Origin: Silicimonas sp.
GTDB lineage: Bacteria > Pseudomonadota > Alphaproteobacteria > Rhodobacterales > Rhodobacteraceae
NCBI GenBank assembly: GCA_022824315.1
Contig: JAJEAC010000129.1
Coordinates: 1 to 64,000 of the forward strand
DNA length: 64,000 bases
Reading direction: 5' to 3'
The notes below the pieces were generated by a model. It did not search any database. It was not told where the DNA came from and worked only from the letters and a program-made list of their open reading frames with translations. Below, one piece after another: positions 54,401-62,536 of the stretch. Position numbers and translations under genes: made by a program. Numbering within the stretch: the first letter of the stretch is position 1; every line of letters begins with the position of its first letter.

Positions 54401-56508
54401 ACCGCATCTTCAAGCCATGCCACCGCAATCTTGACGCGGTGATCATCGGTCAGCGTATCCCGAACAAGCTCATTGTCATCATCTTCCCTGACGATCTCTC
54501 CCGGGGTCGCAATGACCTCGCCGGATCGTCTGGTACGCTTGTCGAGTCGCCGGATTGCCTTCAGAATCGAGCTGATGTCGCGCCTATCGAGACGAGAACG
54601 CGCCGAGAGACCGAACTGACGCTCGATGTCGTCACCGCTGAAGAGCAGCACGCAGCGCGCGCTGTCGCCGTCGCGGCCCGCGCGACCAGCCTCCTGCAGG
54701 TAGTTTTCCAGCGAGCCAGGAATGTCCGCATGAACGACAAGGCGAATGTCCGGCTTGTCAATTCCCATTCCGAATGCGTTCGTTGCAGCGACGATCCGAA
54801 GAGTGCCGTCGCGAAACTGTTGCTGCACGTCGCGCTTTTCCTCGGGCTTGAGCCCGGCGTGATAGTGGGCGGCAGAGAACCCGTGGCCTCTCAGGAATTC
54901 GGCGACCTCCTCTGCGGACCTTCTGGTCGAACAATAGATGATCGCGCCGGACCTTCCTTGCTGCGGAAGCATGTCTTGGAGCACGGAGACGACATCGCCA
55001 TGCTTGCGGAGCCTCTCGGTCTCCACGATCTCGAAACCGAGGTTGTGCCGCTTGGCGCCGCCATCGATCAGTTGCAGTCCGACACCAAGCTTTTCCTGGA
55101 AGTGCTCCGTGATGTCCTTGATCACGTCCGGCTTTGCCGTTGCGGTCAGGCAGATCAACGGTGCGGGACCGCTTTCGCCCGAGTATTCCTTGATGAAGCG
55201 GGCGGCATACCGGTAGTCCGGCCTGAAATCATGCCCCCATTTGGAGACGCAGTGCGCCTCGTCAAACACCCAGTACCCGACTTCCCGCTGATTCAGGATG
55301 GAGCGCACCGACGGGCTGCGCAGCTGTTCCGGGGAGATCAGCAGGATGGCCGCATCGCCAAGCCTCACCTTGTCGAGCGCGTCCTGTCTCTCCGGCATCG
55401 ACAGCATGCCGTTGACTGTCACGCATGCGGAAATTCCCTGCTGCCGGAGACCCTCCACCTGGTCGGCCATGAGTGCCACCAGGGGCGAGATCACAACCGT
55501 CAGTGCACCGGTTCGCTTGTACTGTGCGAGGGCCGGGAGCTGGTAGCAGATCGACTTGCCAGTGCCTGTCGGGAGAATTCCGAGGGTGGGCACCTTCGCC
55601 AACGCGTTCGCGGCGACCATCTCCTGAAGAGATCGCCCGTTCGGACCTGCCGGTTCCGGCCTGAATGAATCGAATCCGAACCAGGCCTTCAGTTGTCCGA
55701 CCGCATCGCCATGTGATTGGCACCATTTGCAGGCGGGATCTGCACACGGGGCGTCACGGAGCCCCCGAACCAGCGTGCCAGCGCGCGGGAACTGATGACG
55801 CACCCAAGGCGGCATCACGGAATTCTCTTCAGCAACCATGATCCAGGACAGTGCATAGGCGAGCGGCCAGCCATCGTCTTCAATCTCCCCGATGACGGCT
55901 TTCGTCCGATGCGTGCAGGCCCGTTCTCGAAGGAGGGCACGAATTGCATCCCTTGCGACTGGCGCATCCGGGCATGGTGCATTCCTGACCAACGCAAACA
56001 CATGATCGAACCCTGGGCCGCCCCTGCCCCTTGTCGCCAGCCAGTGAAGGGCAAGGAGCAATTCGGGCTTTTGCCGCTCGAACTCCAGAAAGCTCTCAAC
56101 CTGGTTCCGCAAGACATCGAGAACGAGCTCGGCATCGCAAAGCGGATCGCTGACGCGTTCGGCCTGCAACCGACCATCGAGGTAGTGCTTGACCAGGCGA
56201 TGGTACGGGTTGCGCGGGAAGGCGAGCGGGTTCAGCCACAGCGTGTCGATCACCTTCTTGGAGAGAATCCGCAGACCAGGTCTCTTTTCCTCAAGATGGC
56301 GGCGGTCGAAGAGAATTATGTTGTGCCCGAGCAGGAAATCGGCGCCGTCGGCATAATGGTCAAGTTCGTCGAAAGCACGCGCGAGGGATCCACGATCGTA
56401 GACGAGTGGCTGGGCCTTGCCTGGCCGAACGGCTGCAAAGCTCTTGATGCGGTGTCGACCTGGATCAATCTCGAGATCGATCGAAACGCATCTGGACAGA
56501 AACTCCAT
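51400..56508 (-). CDS. Giant DnaQ-like exonuclease + RecQ helicase + UvrD helicase fusion
   Basis: 1702 residues from the ATG at 56508; a TTG at 56544 is the alternative. Residues ~1-140 are a DnaQ-like exonuclease: D11-x-E13, D68 in LGHNIILFD and D125 in SDPLCDA, but Ser120 stands where the HxAxxD His is expected. A C-x4-C-x2-C-x2-H cluster at ~255-266 may bind zinc. The RecQ part has PTGTGKS (K318), DEAH at 416-419 and QEAGRAGRDG at ~605-614. Residues ~680-1080 are linker/winged-helix-like. The UvrD part has GPGSGKT at 1105-1111, DEYQD at 1229-1233 and YYVAMTRAR at 1543-1551, then a ~75-residue C-terminal domain. It likely unwinds and trims DNA. It lies between a SWIM-SNF2 gene and a DUF433/DUF5615 pair, coupled to the latter by 4-bp overlaps. 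Confidence 0.93.
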   Translation of the reverse strand: MEFLSRCVSIDLEIDPGRHRIKSFAAVRPGKAQPLVYDRGSLARAFDELDHYADGADFLLGHNIILFDRRHLEEKRPGLRILSKKVIDTLWLNPLAFPRNPYHRLVKHYLDGRLQAERVSDPLCDAELVLDVLRNQVESFLEFERQKPELLLALHWLATRGRGGPGFDHVFALVRNAPCPDAPVARDAIRALLRERACTHRTKAVIGEIEDDGWPLAYALSWIMVAEENSVMPPWVRHQFPRAGTLVRGLRDAPCADPACKWCQSHGDAVGQLKAWFGFDSFRPEPAGPNGRSLQEMVAANALAKVPTLGILPTGTGKSICYQLPALAQYKRTGALTVVISPLVALMADQVEGLRQQGISACVTVNGMLSMPERQDALDKVRLGDAAILLISPEQLRSPSVRSILNQREVGYWVFDEAHCVSKWGHDFRPDYRYAARFIKEYSGESGPAPLICLTATAKPDVIKDITEHFQEKLGVGLQLIDGGAKRHNLGFEIVETERLRKHGDVVSVLQDMLPQQGRSGAIIYCSTRRSAEEVAEFLRGHGFSAAHYHAGLKPEEKRDVQQQFRDGTLRIVAATNAFGMGIDKPDIRLVVHADIPGSLENYLQEAGRAGRDGDSARCVLLFSGDDIERQFGLSARSRLDRRDISSILKAIRRLDKRTRRSGEVIATPGEIVREDDDNELVRDTLTDDHRVKIAVAWLEDAVLLKREENRVRIFPSSLKIRSLDEAAKRINDNASIPKHRREPLHELVRCLIEAAPDAGVSTDELCGRTGMSPGRLRGALNDLELLGIASNDASVTVFVHLGVDDSSERRLTEFTRLEADLVMNLREAAPDISFQEVSQLFLRHASQELRDAGHANVRPDIVERLVRGIAQDGRDDDEGIGSLRVRKVNREILSVRVLRNWDKLSRTAELRRKGAAVILRALIRLAPRGERGKDVQVSTTLGKLTDALSSDIELRREIGDPSKLLDRALLWLHEQGIVALGRGLTIFRPAITVHLEPERRGFTDTDFKPLELHYGEQTLQTHIMSAYAQRGLTSMSEALRLVDDYFTLDRQDFVKQWLPHSATALQRQTTPESWKAIIEDLGSPVQAKIVADEREQTSVLVLAGPGSGKTRVLVHRIAFLIRVRRENPRGILVLVYNRHAATEIRQRLFDLLGSDARGVTVLTCHGLAMRLVGASFARDADKVDIDPRRFDEVLRQAVDLLQGKGLSKEEAEAQRDTLTEGYRWILVDEYQDVGPGEYDLIASVAGRSLEDRDSRLSLFAVGDDDQNIYAFAGASVEYIRRFEQDYKARPFHLVENYRSTANIINASSRVIKLAGERMKVDHDLVVNSARTSDPPGGELEELDAVGRGRVQVLMGASTKQEQAALAIRELKRIEALDLPDRDWARTAVIAREWTYLEPVRSLCEAQGIPVQFAAEKPPRFWRLRETQSFINWLKARGGKDLSASALADWVAQQPDGKWWTLLKEGVGTLVAELGGGKTSIGARFVQEWLAEWSQDARRCQFGLLLLTAHRAKGLEFDDVVVLDGGWEGRFGDEDPDSERRLYYVAMTRARRGLALLSMKRRHPIIGDLDDPAVLWREPGQEPIDVTDSDKLYRTLELSDVDLSYAGRLRKGHRALDALERLNAGDPVGLRRQGGRWLVMDRHGVPLGRLAKSFKPPKDAEFIGGSVHAVCIWFREDSADEYREHVKRDRWPVVVPELVYRS

Positions 56509-56553
56509 CAACGCTACCGCTTTCGGTCGCAGCCCGTCTTCCAATTTGCACCA

Positions 56554-56877
56554 TCAAGCGTGGCGTCTCCGCGCCTTTCGCTCCCCGATTTCTCTTATCA
56601 TGCAAATCCTTCCCAATTTCACAGGGAAGCGCAACAACCCGGGCACCGGTGTGCACTGCCGCTGGAGGAGCAGAAATAAAGACTTCGAAGCCAGAAAAGT
56701 CTGGGGCGCAGGCTGAACGAAGTCGTGCGAACCAGCGAGCGCGACCCCGCCCAAGCCCAAAGCGACACTTGGCATCATGGGCATTGCAGCACCAATCGGG
56801 ACAATCATGCCGGAGCCATCGGCACCAATCGGCAATTCGCCTTGGGTTCCCTCGCATCTTGCAAGACACGCTGACAT
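56554..56877 (-). CDS. Doubtful 107-codon ORF between the SNF2 and giant helicase genes
   Basis: The ATG at 56877 overlaps the SNF2 stop as TGATG, and the frame ends 45 bp before the giant helicase ATG. The start is MSACLARCEGTQGELP, with a hydrophobic part (MIVPIGAAMPMMPSVALGLGG). Codon use is less GC-rich at third positions than in the neighbours (AGA, TTA, ATA and CTT codons), which argues against it being a gene. The alternative is a 370-bp spacer with the helicase promoter. Confidence 0.22.
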   Translation of the reverse strand: MSACLARCEGTQGELPIGADGSGMIVPIGAAMPMMPSVALGLGGVALAGSHDFVQPAPQTFLASKSLFLLLQRQCTPVPGLLRFPVKLGRICMIREIGERKARRRHA

Positions 56878-59690
56878 CACTGGCCGGGGACATGCACCGC
56901 GGTGATCTCCGCGACCAAGCTTCTGGCGTATGCCAGTATCTCGCCGGCACTCTTCAGGTCATCACGTCCGTTGATTGAGCCTTGGCTTTCAGTGCCGCTC
57001 TCGGCACCTTCGTCGCCCAGACACAGCCACATCGACTTGTTCAGGAGTTCTTCGGGCAAGTGGCCAGCTGAGACAAGTCTCTCACATATGGTTGCGGCGG
57101 ACTCCTCCGTCTCGCCGGTCGCGACCTCACAGGCATTCGACAGCGAACGTATCGCGCTTTCCGCAATGCCCGATGCCTGTGCTGCCGCCTCTTCCGAGAA
57201 TCCGCCGCCATCCAGCAGCGTTGCCATCCGAAACTTGCGTTCCGCAGTGTCCAGCATGGTTCGTGCTTCTGCAAGACGCTTCTTCGCCTGCTCCTCCTTC
57301 GGGTTGGGCCGACTGGTCTGGTACAGAGTTTCCGCCGTGTTCGACGTGAACTTCAGGAATCCGGATGCCTCCAGCTGAAGCATCTTCTCGTAGGTTTCTC
57401 GATCAAGCGTCTTTACGGACAATCCCGCGGCTTCATTGCCATATGCGTCGATGTTGCCGTCATCGTCCGGGTCAACGACGGCAAGCAGCGATTTCCGGCC
57501 GTCTTCCGATTCCCGCATCTCCAGCAGGACCAGCCGGTCGCCATAGGCTTCCCTGAACCGCTCGAGGACCTCCACTTCGGGCTTGGGCTTGCGCTCCTTC
57601 GGAACGACAGTCCCCATGACCTCTTCCAGGCGCTGCAGAAACGCTGCTCTGCCCGACGGCAAATCCAGCGTGCCGGACTCGGACTCGCCGTCGAGGACGG
57701 CCCCGGCAACGGCCTTCTTCTGCTCGATGAGGAAGAGCATGTTGTGCTCGATCGAGTTTTCGCTGACCAGGTTCGCGACGGTCACCGAACGCTTCTGGTG
57801 CTTTCGCCATGCCCGGGCGATTCTCTGTTCGAGCTTCGCGGGGTTCCACGGTTGGTCGAGGTTTACGACCGCGTTGGCGACCTGCAGGTTCAGCCCGGTC
57901 CCGCCGCTTTCTGACGAGAGAAAAACCCGGCAGTCCGGATCTTGCTTGAACCTGTTGATTTCTGCCTTTCTCTGCTTCTGCGGCACCGAACCGGTGTGCA
58001 GGGCATAGTCGATTCCGATTTCGCTCAGCAGCGACTGCACGAGCGACAGCATGCGGACCCACTCCGAAAATATGATGACCTTTGATTCGGCATCGCTCAA
58101 CAGTTCTTCAAGTATGCGCTCCAGTTCGTCGAGTTTCGGGCAGTCCCGAACCTGCTCGTCGAGAATGAAGGGCGTGTCGCAGATCATGCGCATGCATCCC
58201 AAGGCGAGTTGCAGCCGCTTGAATTCCGCTTCCGCCAGCGGACGCTTTCGCGCGATCGAGGCGATTCTGGCGACCAGGGCTGCGTAGTCCTCGTATCGCG
58301 ACTGCTGCTCCCCGGTCATCGGCACGAAATAGTTGTTGACCGTACGGGCGGGAAGATCGTCCTCCACCTCGACCTTGCGGCGTCTCATCATGTACGGCTT
58401 CACGCGCTCGCCGAGCTCGTCCAGGTTCTGGTAGCCGATCGCACGACCCCTGTCGTCCAGGCGGTAGTACTGACGGTTGAACCGAAACAGGGGGCCGAGA
58501 ATCTTGGGATCCAGGAACTGAAGGATCGAGTAAATTTCGTCGATCCGGTTCTCGATCGGCGTGCCGGTGAGCACGAAAGCAAAGCGGCTCTGGAGTTGCT
58601 TGACCGCGGTGGCCGTCTTCGTGCGCCAGTTCTTGATGCGCTGCGCCTCATCGAGGATGACGATATCGGGCCGGAGCAGTTTCTGCAGATCCGCTCCGTC
58701 CGCCAGGATCTGCTCATAGTTGGAAATCGTGAAGAATTCAGGGTTCCGGTAGGCATCAAGCCTGGCTGCGCGAGGCCCGAAGACGGCACGATAGGACAGG
58801 TTGGTCGCGGCTTCGATTTGCTCCGCCCATTCCGACTTGAGCGATGCGGGGCAGACAACGAGCGCGCGCTCGACGCCTTCCGCCTGCCTCAGGAGTTCGC
58901 AGGCGGCCAATGCCTGGCAGGTCTTGCCCAACCCCATTTCGTCCGCAAGCAGCGCACGTTCCTTGAACGCCAAGTGCATCATGCCCTCCCGCTGATAGGG
59001 AAAGAGCGGAAAATTCAGCACTTCGAACGTTCGTTCACCTGCTTCAACCGCGTCAAGAAACGTCTCTCGCCTTCGTGCCTTGCGTTCCCGTGCAAGCTGC
59101 CGGTCCTTCCATCCATCAAGCAGCCTAGAGATGCGCACATGTTGCGGATGCTCGTCGGCGCACCGTCTCAGACGCGCAAGCGATTCATCGTCATGCCTTA
59201 ACTGGAAGTCCTTGAGCCGGCTCTCTACTTCATTGCGGACGTCCGGGGGAACGTCACCGTCGGGAAGCAACATGGCGGGAGCCGTGTCGCCCGTGGATGG
59301 GAGATGCACCTCGATGCGTGGCGACTGGTGACCCTTGCTGCCTGATCGCATCCGGCTTCCCGGCGCGGCAATCAAGTTGAGCACGCCCTCGACATGCTTG
59401 CACGTACCGAGCCCTGCGGTTTCGAAATCACGGCATGTACAGGAGTTGATCCGGCTCTCGAGATGCCTGATTTCAACCACGTAGCTGCTTCCGCTGCCGG
59501 ACTGAACGCGAAACGACCCGAATGCCCGAAATTCCGGCTCCAGTTCCTCGAATTCGGCGACTTCCGTAACTCCTCTCCAGCGGCGCCGCTCGATTTCCTC
59601 ATCGTCCGTCGTGTGCCAGCCGAGAAATTCCGGCCGCTTCGGCCCTGACGACTTTCGGCCCTTCTTCGCTCTCTTTGCGGGCTTGGACAT
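56877..59690 (-). CDS. SWIM-domain SNF2-family DNA translocase
   Basis: 937 residues from the ATG at 59690, which has GGAGAAGG upstream; the open frame to 59945 lacks a good start. A basic N-terminus (KRAKKGRKS) leads to a SWIM zinc finger with C84, C86, C97 and H99 (CTCRDF...TCKHV). The Swi2/Snf2 ATPase follows: DEMGLGKT at 250-257, DEAQ at 347-350, LTGTPIENR near residue 375 and the second lobe with SSESGGTGLNLQ and DQPWNPAKLEQRIARAWR. The last ~280 residues are helical, with no known motif. SNF2 proteins move along DNA to remodel bound proteins. It precedes the RecQ/UvrD giant on the same strand, suggesting one DNA-processing unit. Confidence 0.93.
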   Translation of the reverse strand: MSKPAKRAKKGRKSSGPKRPEFLGWHTTDDEEIERRRWRGVTEVAEFEELEPEFRAFGSFRVQSGSGSSYVVEIRHLESRINSCTCRDFETAGLGTCKHVEGVLNLIAAPGSRMRSGSKGHQSPRIEVHLPSTGDTAPAMLLPDGDVPPDVRNEVESRLKDFQLRHDDESLARLRRCADEHPQHVRISRLLDGWKDRQLARERKARRRETFLDAVEAGERTFEVLNFPLFPYQREGMMHLAFKERALLADEMGLGKTCQALAACELLRQAEGVERALVVCPASLKSEWAEQIEAATNLSYRAVFGPRAARLDAYRNPEFFTISNYEQILADGADLQKLLRPDIVILDEAQRIKNWRTKTATAVKQLQSRFAFVLTGTPIENRIDEIYSILQFLDPKILGPLFRFNRQYYRLDDRGRAIGYQNLDELGERVKPYMMRRRKVEVEDDLPARTVNNYFVPMTGEQQSRYEDYAALVARIASIARKRPLAEAEFKRLQLALGCMRMICDTPFILDEQVRDCPKLDELERILEELLSDAESKVIIFSEWVRMLSLVQSLLSEIGIDYALHTGSVPQKQRKAEINRFKQDPDCRVFLSSESGGTGLNLQVANAVVNLDQPWNPAKLEQRIARAWRKHQKRSVTVANLVSENSIEHNMLFLIEQKKAVAGAVLDGESESGTLDLPSGRAAFLQRLEEVMGTVVPKERKPKPEVEVLERFREAYGDRLVLLEMRESEDGRKSLLAVVDPDDDGNIDAYGNEAAGLSVKTLDRETYEKMLQLEASGFLKFTSNTAETLYQTSRPNPKEEQAKKRLAEARTMLDTAERKFRMATLLDGGGFSEEAAAQASGIAESAIRSLSNACEVATGETEESAATICERLVSAGHLPEELLNKSMWLCLGDEGAESGTESQGSINGRDDLKSAGEILAYARSLVAEITAVHVPGQ

Positions 59691-60587
59691 GTGTTTGCCT
59701 ACCTTCTCCCAAAACGGATTGCCGACCCGAAGAGCGCGGCAGAGAACTGGCCAGGATTTCGTACCAGCGCTGCTCCCGCAACAACGACCATGGCCTACAG
59801 GAACACGGTTCGTGCGGCAACATGCCATATGCGCTGCAACTGTCGGTGGCTGCCAAACGCGGACCTCCGCAGATTCGCCGCACATTTGCAAGACTGGTTT
59901 CCTTGCCGTGGAGCGGCCTTCCTCGACCGAGCCGTCCGGATGCACGGTCCGCCGGAAACCGTGCCGTAGGCCCTAGGCACGGGGACCGACAGCCTCGGCG
60001 GATCCCGGCGCGGACGGGCCCGCGCTCCCGGACCTCCACCTGCCATTCCCATTCCAGGCGTATCCCGGCCACCGTGCCGCCCGCCGCACCCGCGGGAAGG
60101 TCGATGCCGGCGGAGGACCACATGCCCGTCCTCTCCCTCGTCCAGCCGAGGCCGACCCCGATCCCGGCCCCGCCGCCGCCCGCGCCGAGCACGAACCAGA
60201 GGTCGCGGTGAAACGCTCCGGGCAGAGCAGGGGACGCGACGGCGGCCACAAGGACGTCCTGAACTTGCGGTCGTCTCTCAAGTCCGGACGCTTCGACCGG
60301 GCGTGGGCCGCGATTGCGCCGAGCCTGAACCACTACAGTCGGTAGAAGCCGCCGCACTGCGCCAACGACACGCCGGCCGGTGGCGCAGGTCGCACGTGCC
60401 GCGTGATTCGCCAGAAGAACATCAGGGATTCGAAAGGTGAACCATACGAGAATCGCGCCATTAACAAGGAATCAAGCTTGCAAAATCAATCCAGATCAAT
60501 TATATAATTCAGCACTTATGTGTGTTTGATCAGAAATGATTTTGGAACTTCCGTCAAACGGGTGAATGCGGGAAAGGAATAAACGGC
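59691..60587. other. 897 bp without a confident gene, part very GC-rich
   Basis: 59980-60340 is very GC-rich and stays open in several frames. One minus-strand frame reads WFVLGAGGGGAGIGVGLGWTRER, and one plus-strand frame reads SLKSGRFDRAWAAIAPSLNHYSR before a stop, like fragments of old genes. From 60430 the sequence turns AT-rich and forms the promoter region of the GntR gene at 60588. The promoter of the SNF2 gene must lie near 59700-59800. No insertion-sequence ends were recognised. Confidence 0.4.
60498..60509. promoter_or_regulatory. AT-rich perfect palindrome upstream of the GntR gene
   Basis: AATTATATAATT is a perfect 12-bp palindrome inside the only AT-rich patch of this part of the window, 79 bp before the GntR start. 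It could be a -10 region, an operator for the regulator, or both. Confidence 0.4.
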
Positions 60588-61280
60588 ATGTTCAGTAACT
60601 CCGAGAAACCTCAAAAAGATCAAGCACGTGAGCGTATTCTCGGACTGATTTCTGATGGCAATTACGAGCCCGGTGACAGGTTGCCTTCCGAGCGGGCCCT
60701 GATCGAATCGCTCGAGATTGGTCGGAGCGCATTACGCAGCGCAATGGATCAGCTCGAGCGGAAAGGGGTGATCTGGCGGCACGTGGGCAAGGGTACGTTC
60801 GTGTCCTACGGCGCAGCCAATGCGGCGCCGGACGATCCATTCGTGGGCCTCGGGCAACAATTGACACCGTTTCGCCTGATGCGTGCGCGTATCTGCATCG
60901 AGCCTGCAATTGCGTGGGAGGCGGCGGTGAACGCCTCGCGCGATTCCATTTCAGCAATGCTCGCCGCGATGGATCGCGCACGGATGGCGTCATCGTGGGC
61001 CGAGTATGAGCGGCACGACGATGCGTTTCATCGCAATATTGCCGAAGCGGCGGACAACCTCTTGCTGCTCGCCTTGTTCGACAACCTCAAGCGTGTTCAC
61101 CGTGAAGTCGCATGGGGGTCGGTGACACGCGACAGTGGGAGCCCGCCGCGCGACCATTCCAGTTTTGGGGAACATCAGGAGATCGCGATGGCAATCGAAG
61201 CGCGCGAAGCGGAGCGCGCTCACCGAGCCATGCGTGAACACCTGCAATCGGTGGGCGCCCGCCTGTTCTCGGATGCGTGA
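60588..61280 (+). CDS. FadR-subfamily GntR transcriptional regulator 2
   Basis: 230 residues; GGAAAGGAAT lies before the ATG. The winged helix spans ~residues 10-80, with DRLPSERALIESLEIGRSALRSAMDQLE (GxLPSE...GxSR/A-x-x-R) and GKGTFVSYG for the wing. The FCD ligand domain covers ~95-225, with HDDAFHRNIAEAADN (metal His), SFGEHQEIAMAI and RAHRAMREHL. It is convergent with the binding-like gene at 61422-62408 and probably controls the ABC operon that follows. The effector is unknown. Confidence 0.9.
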   Translation: MFSNSEKPQKDQARERILGLISDGNYEPGDRLPSERALIESLEIGRSALRSAMDQLERKGVIWRHVGKGTFVSYGAANAAPDDPFVGLGQQLTPFRLMRARICIEPAIAWEAAVNASRDSISAMLAAMDRARMASSWAEYERHDDAFHRNIAEAADNLLLLALFDNLKRVHREVAWGSVTRDSGSPPRDHSSFGEHQEIAMAIEAREAERAHRAMREHLQSVGARLFSDA

Positions 61281-61421
61281 AGGTGCGCGGCACTTCTTCA
61301 CCGACGACGCATTGGGAAGAGGATCATGAGAAGGGGAATGATACCTTTGGTTCGGGGCGATGATCACCCGGCGATCGGCGGCAGCGATGCAGCGTCTAGC
61401 CTTCTCGGTCGAATGCCATGT

Positions 61422-62408
61422 TCAAGTGTCGTGGACGGACACGTGGAAGATCTCTTCCGGCTCGACAAGACGCGGTGCCAGAAATTGCTCCACGGAATAT
61501 CTGCAAATCGTCGATATCTCGTCGCGGTTCGCAAGAAATCCATAGGACCAGTAGTCCGGGCCGAGCACCGACTGCGTCCGTTCCATCGACGCGTTCAGCC
61601 ACGGCAGGGACAACCGGTTCGAATTGCCGAGCCAGATCTCGCGAAGGCGACGGATCGCGACGTCGCGCGCTGCGACGCTCGCATTGTAGAGTGCACGTGG
61701 CAACCAGGGGTTGGCGTCGACCAAAGAGGCCCGGACCGCGATCAAATGCATGATTGGGAAAAAGCCGGTTCGGCGGTAATAGTCCAACTCCGCGGTCTCA
61801 AAATCAGGCACCAGGCGCATGATAGACGAATCGCCGTCGAGGAAGGCCTGCGGCGGCTTTGGTGCAAAAAGCCCGTCGATCCGACCGTCCAGCAGGAGCC
61901 CCTGCAACGTTTCGCCGTCATCGATCGGATCGACCACCATACCGTCGGGCAGTGCAAGCGGCAGTCTTTCCCGCCGGACACCTGTATCGAGCGCGCCCGT
62001 ACGCCAGTGAATTTGCTCCGCGCCGATACCGTACTCGTCCTTGAGAATGCCGCGCATCCAGACCGCGGCCGTCATCTGGTATTCCGGAACACCGACGCGT
62101 CGGCCAGCGAAGTCTGCGAGTGTCTCGATACCCGCGCCTCGGCGCGTGAAGAATCCGGAGTGCCGGAATGCACGGCTTGGAAAGGCAGGTATCGCCGTGT
62201 AGGGCGACCCTCCGCGCGCAATTTGCAGAATGTGGCTCGACACCGACAACTCGGTCACGTCGAAACGCGCCTCCTGCACGGCGAGGGGGAAGAGCCTCGA
62301 CGTCGAGAGGATGTGGCTTTCAATCTCGGCGCCGTCGACTGGAACCCGGCCATCATGAATTGGCAGTGTCCTGTCGTGATCCCAGGTGGCGAAGCTGATC
62401 CTGATCAT
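61422..62408 (-). CDS. 4,5-dihydroxyphthalate decarboxylase-like / PBP2-fold protein
   Basis: 328 residues from the ATG at 62408. No signal peptide is seen: the protein starts directly MIRISFATWDHDRTLPIHDG. LAVQEARFDVTELSVSSHI, IPAFPSRAFRHSGFF and GRRVGVPEYQMTAAVWMRGIL are landmarks of the 4,5-dihydroxyphthalate decarboxylase (Pht5) family, which shares the type-2 periplasmic-binding fold. It may be a cytoplasmic decarboxylase or a binding protein. It is divergent from an SsuB/SsuC-type ABC transporter, whose substrate could be what this protein acts on. The choice between enzyme and receptor is open. Confidence 0.8.
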   Translation of the reverse strand: MIRISFATWDHDRTLPIHDGRVPVDGAEIESHILSTSRLFPLAVQEARFDVTELSVSSHILQIARGGSPYTAIPAFPSRAFRHSGFFTRRGAGIETLADFAGRRVGVPEYQMTAAVWMRGILKDEYGIGAEQIHWRTGALDTGVRRERLPLALPDGMVVDPIDDGETLQGLLLDGRIDGLFAPKPPQAFLDGDSSIMRLVPDFETAELDYYRRTGFFPIMHLIAVRASLVDANPWLPRALYNASVAARDVAIRRLREIWLGNSNRLSLPWLNASMERTQSVLGPDYWSYGFLANRDEISTICRYSVEQFLAPRLVEPEEIFHVSVHDT

Positions 62409-62536
62409 CGTCCCGCCTGCCTGCTGTTCCGCCTGACTTTGACCGGTGACGGTCCGAATCCGGATGGCCATACAATGATCACTGTCCGGAAACTAACGTC
62501 AATCACTGGCGCGCATCCGGGATTTAGGCCGGAACG

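Noticed and set aside
54106-55668. 520-codon plus-strand open frame opposite the giant helicase
   Set aside because: It lies wholly inside the helicase gene on the other strand, lacks a ribosome site and encodes a low-information His/Arg/Val-rich product.
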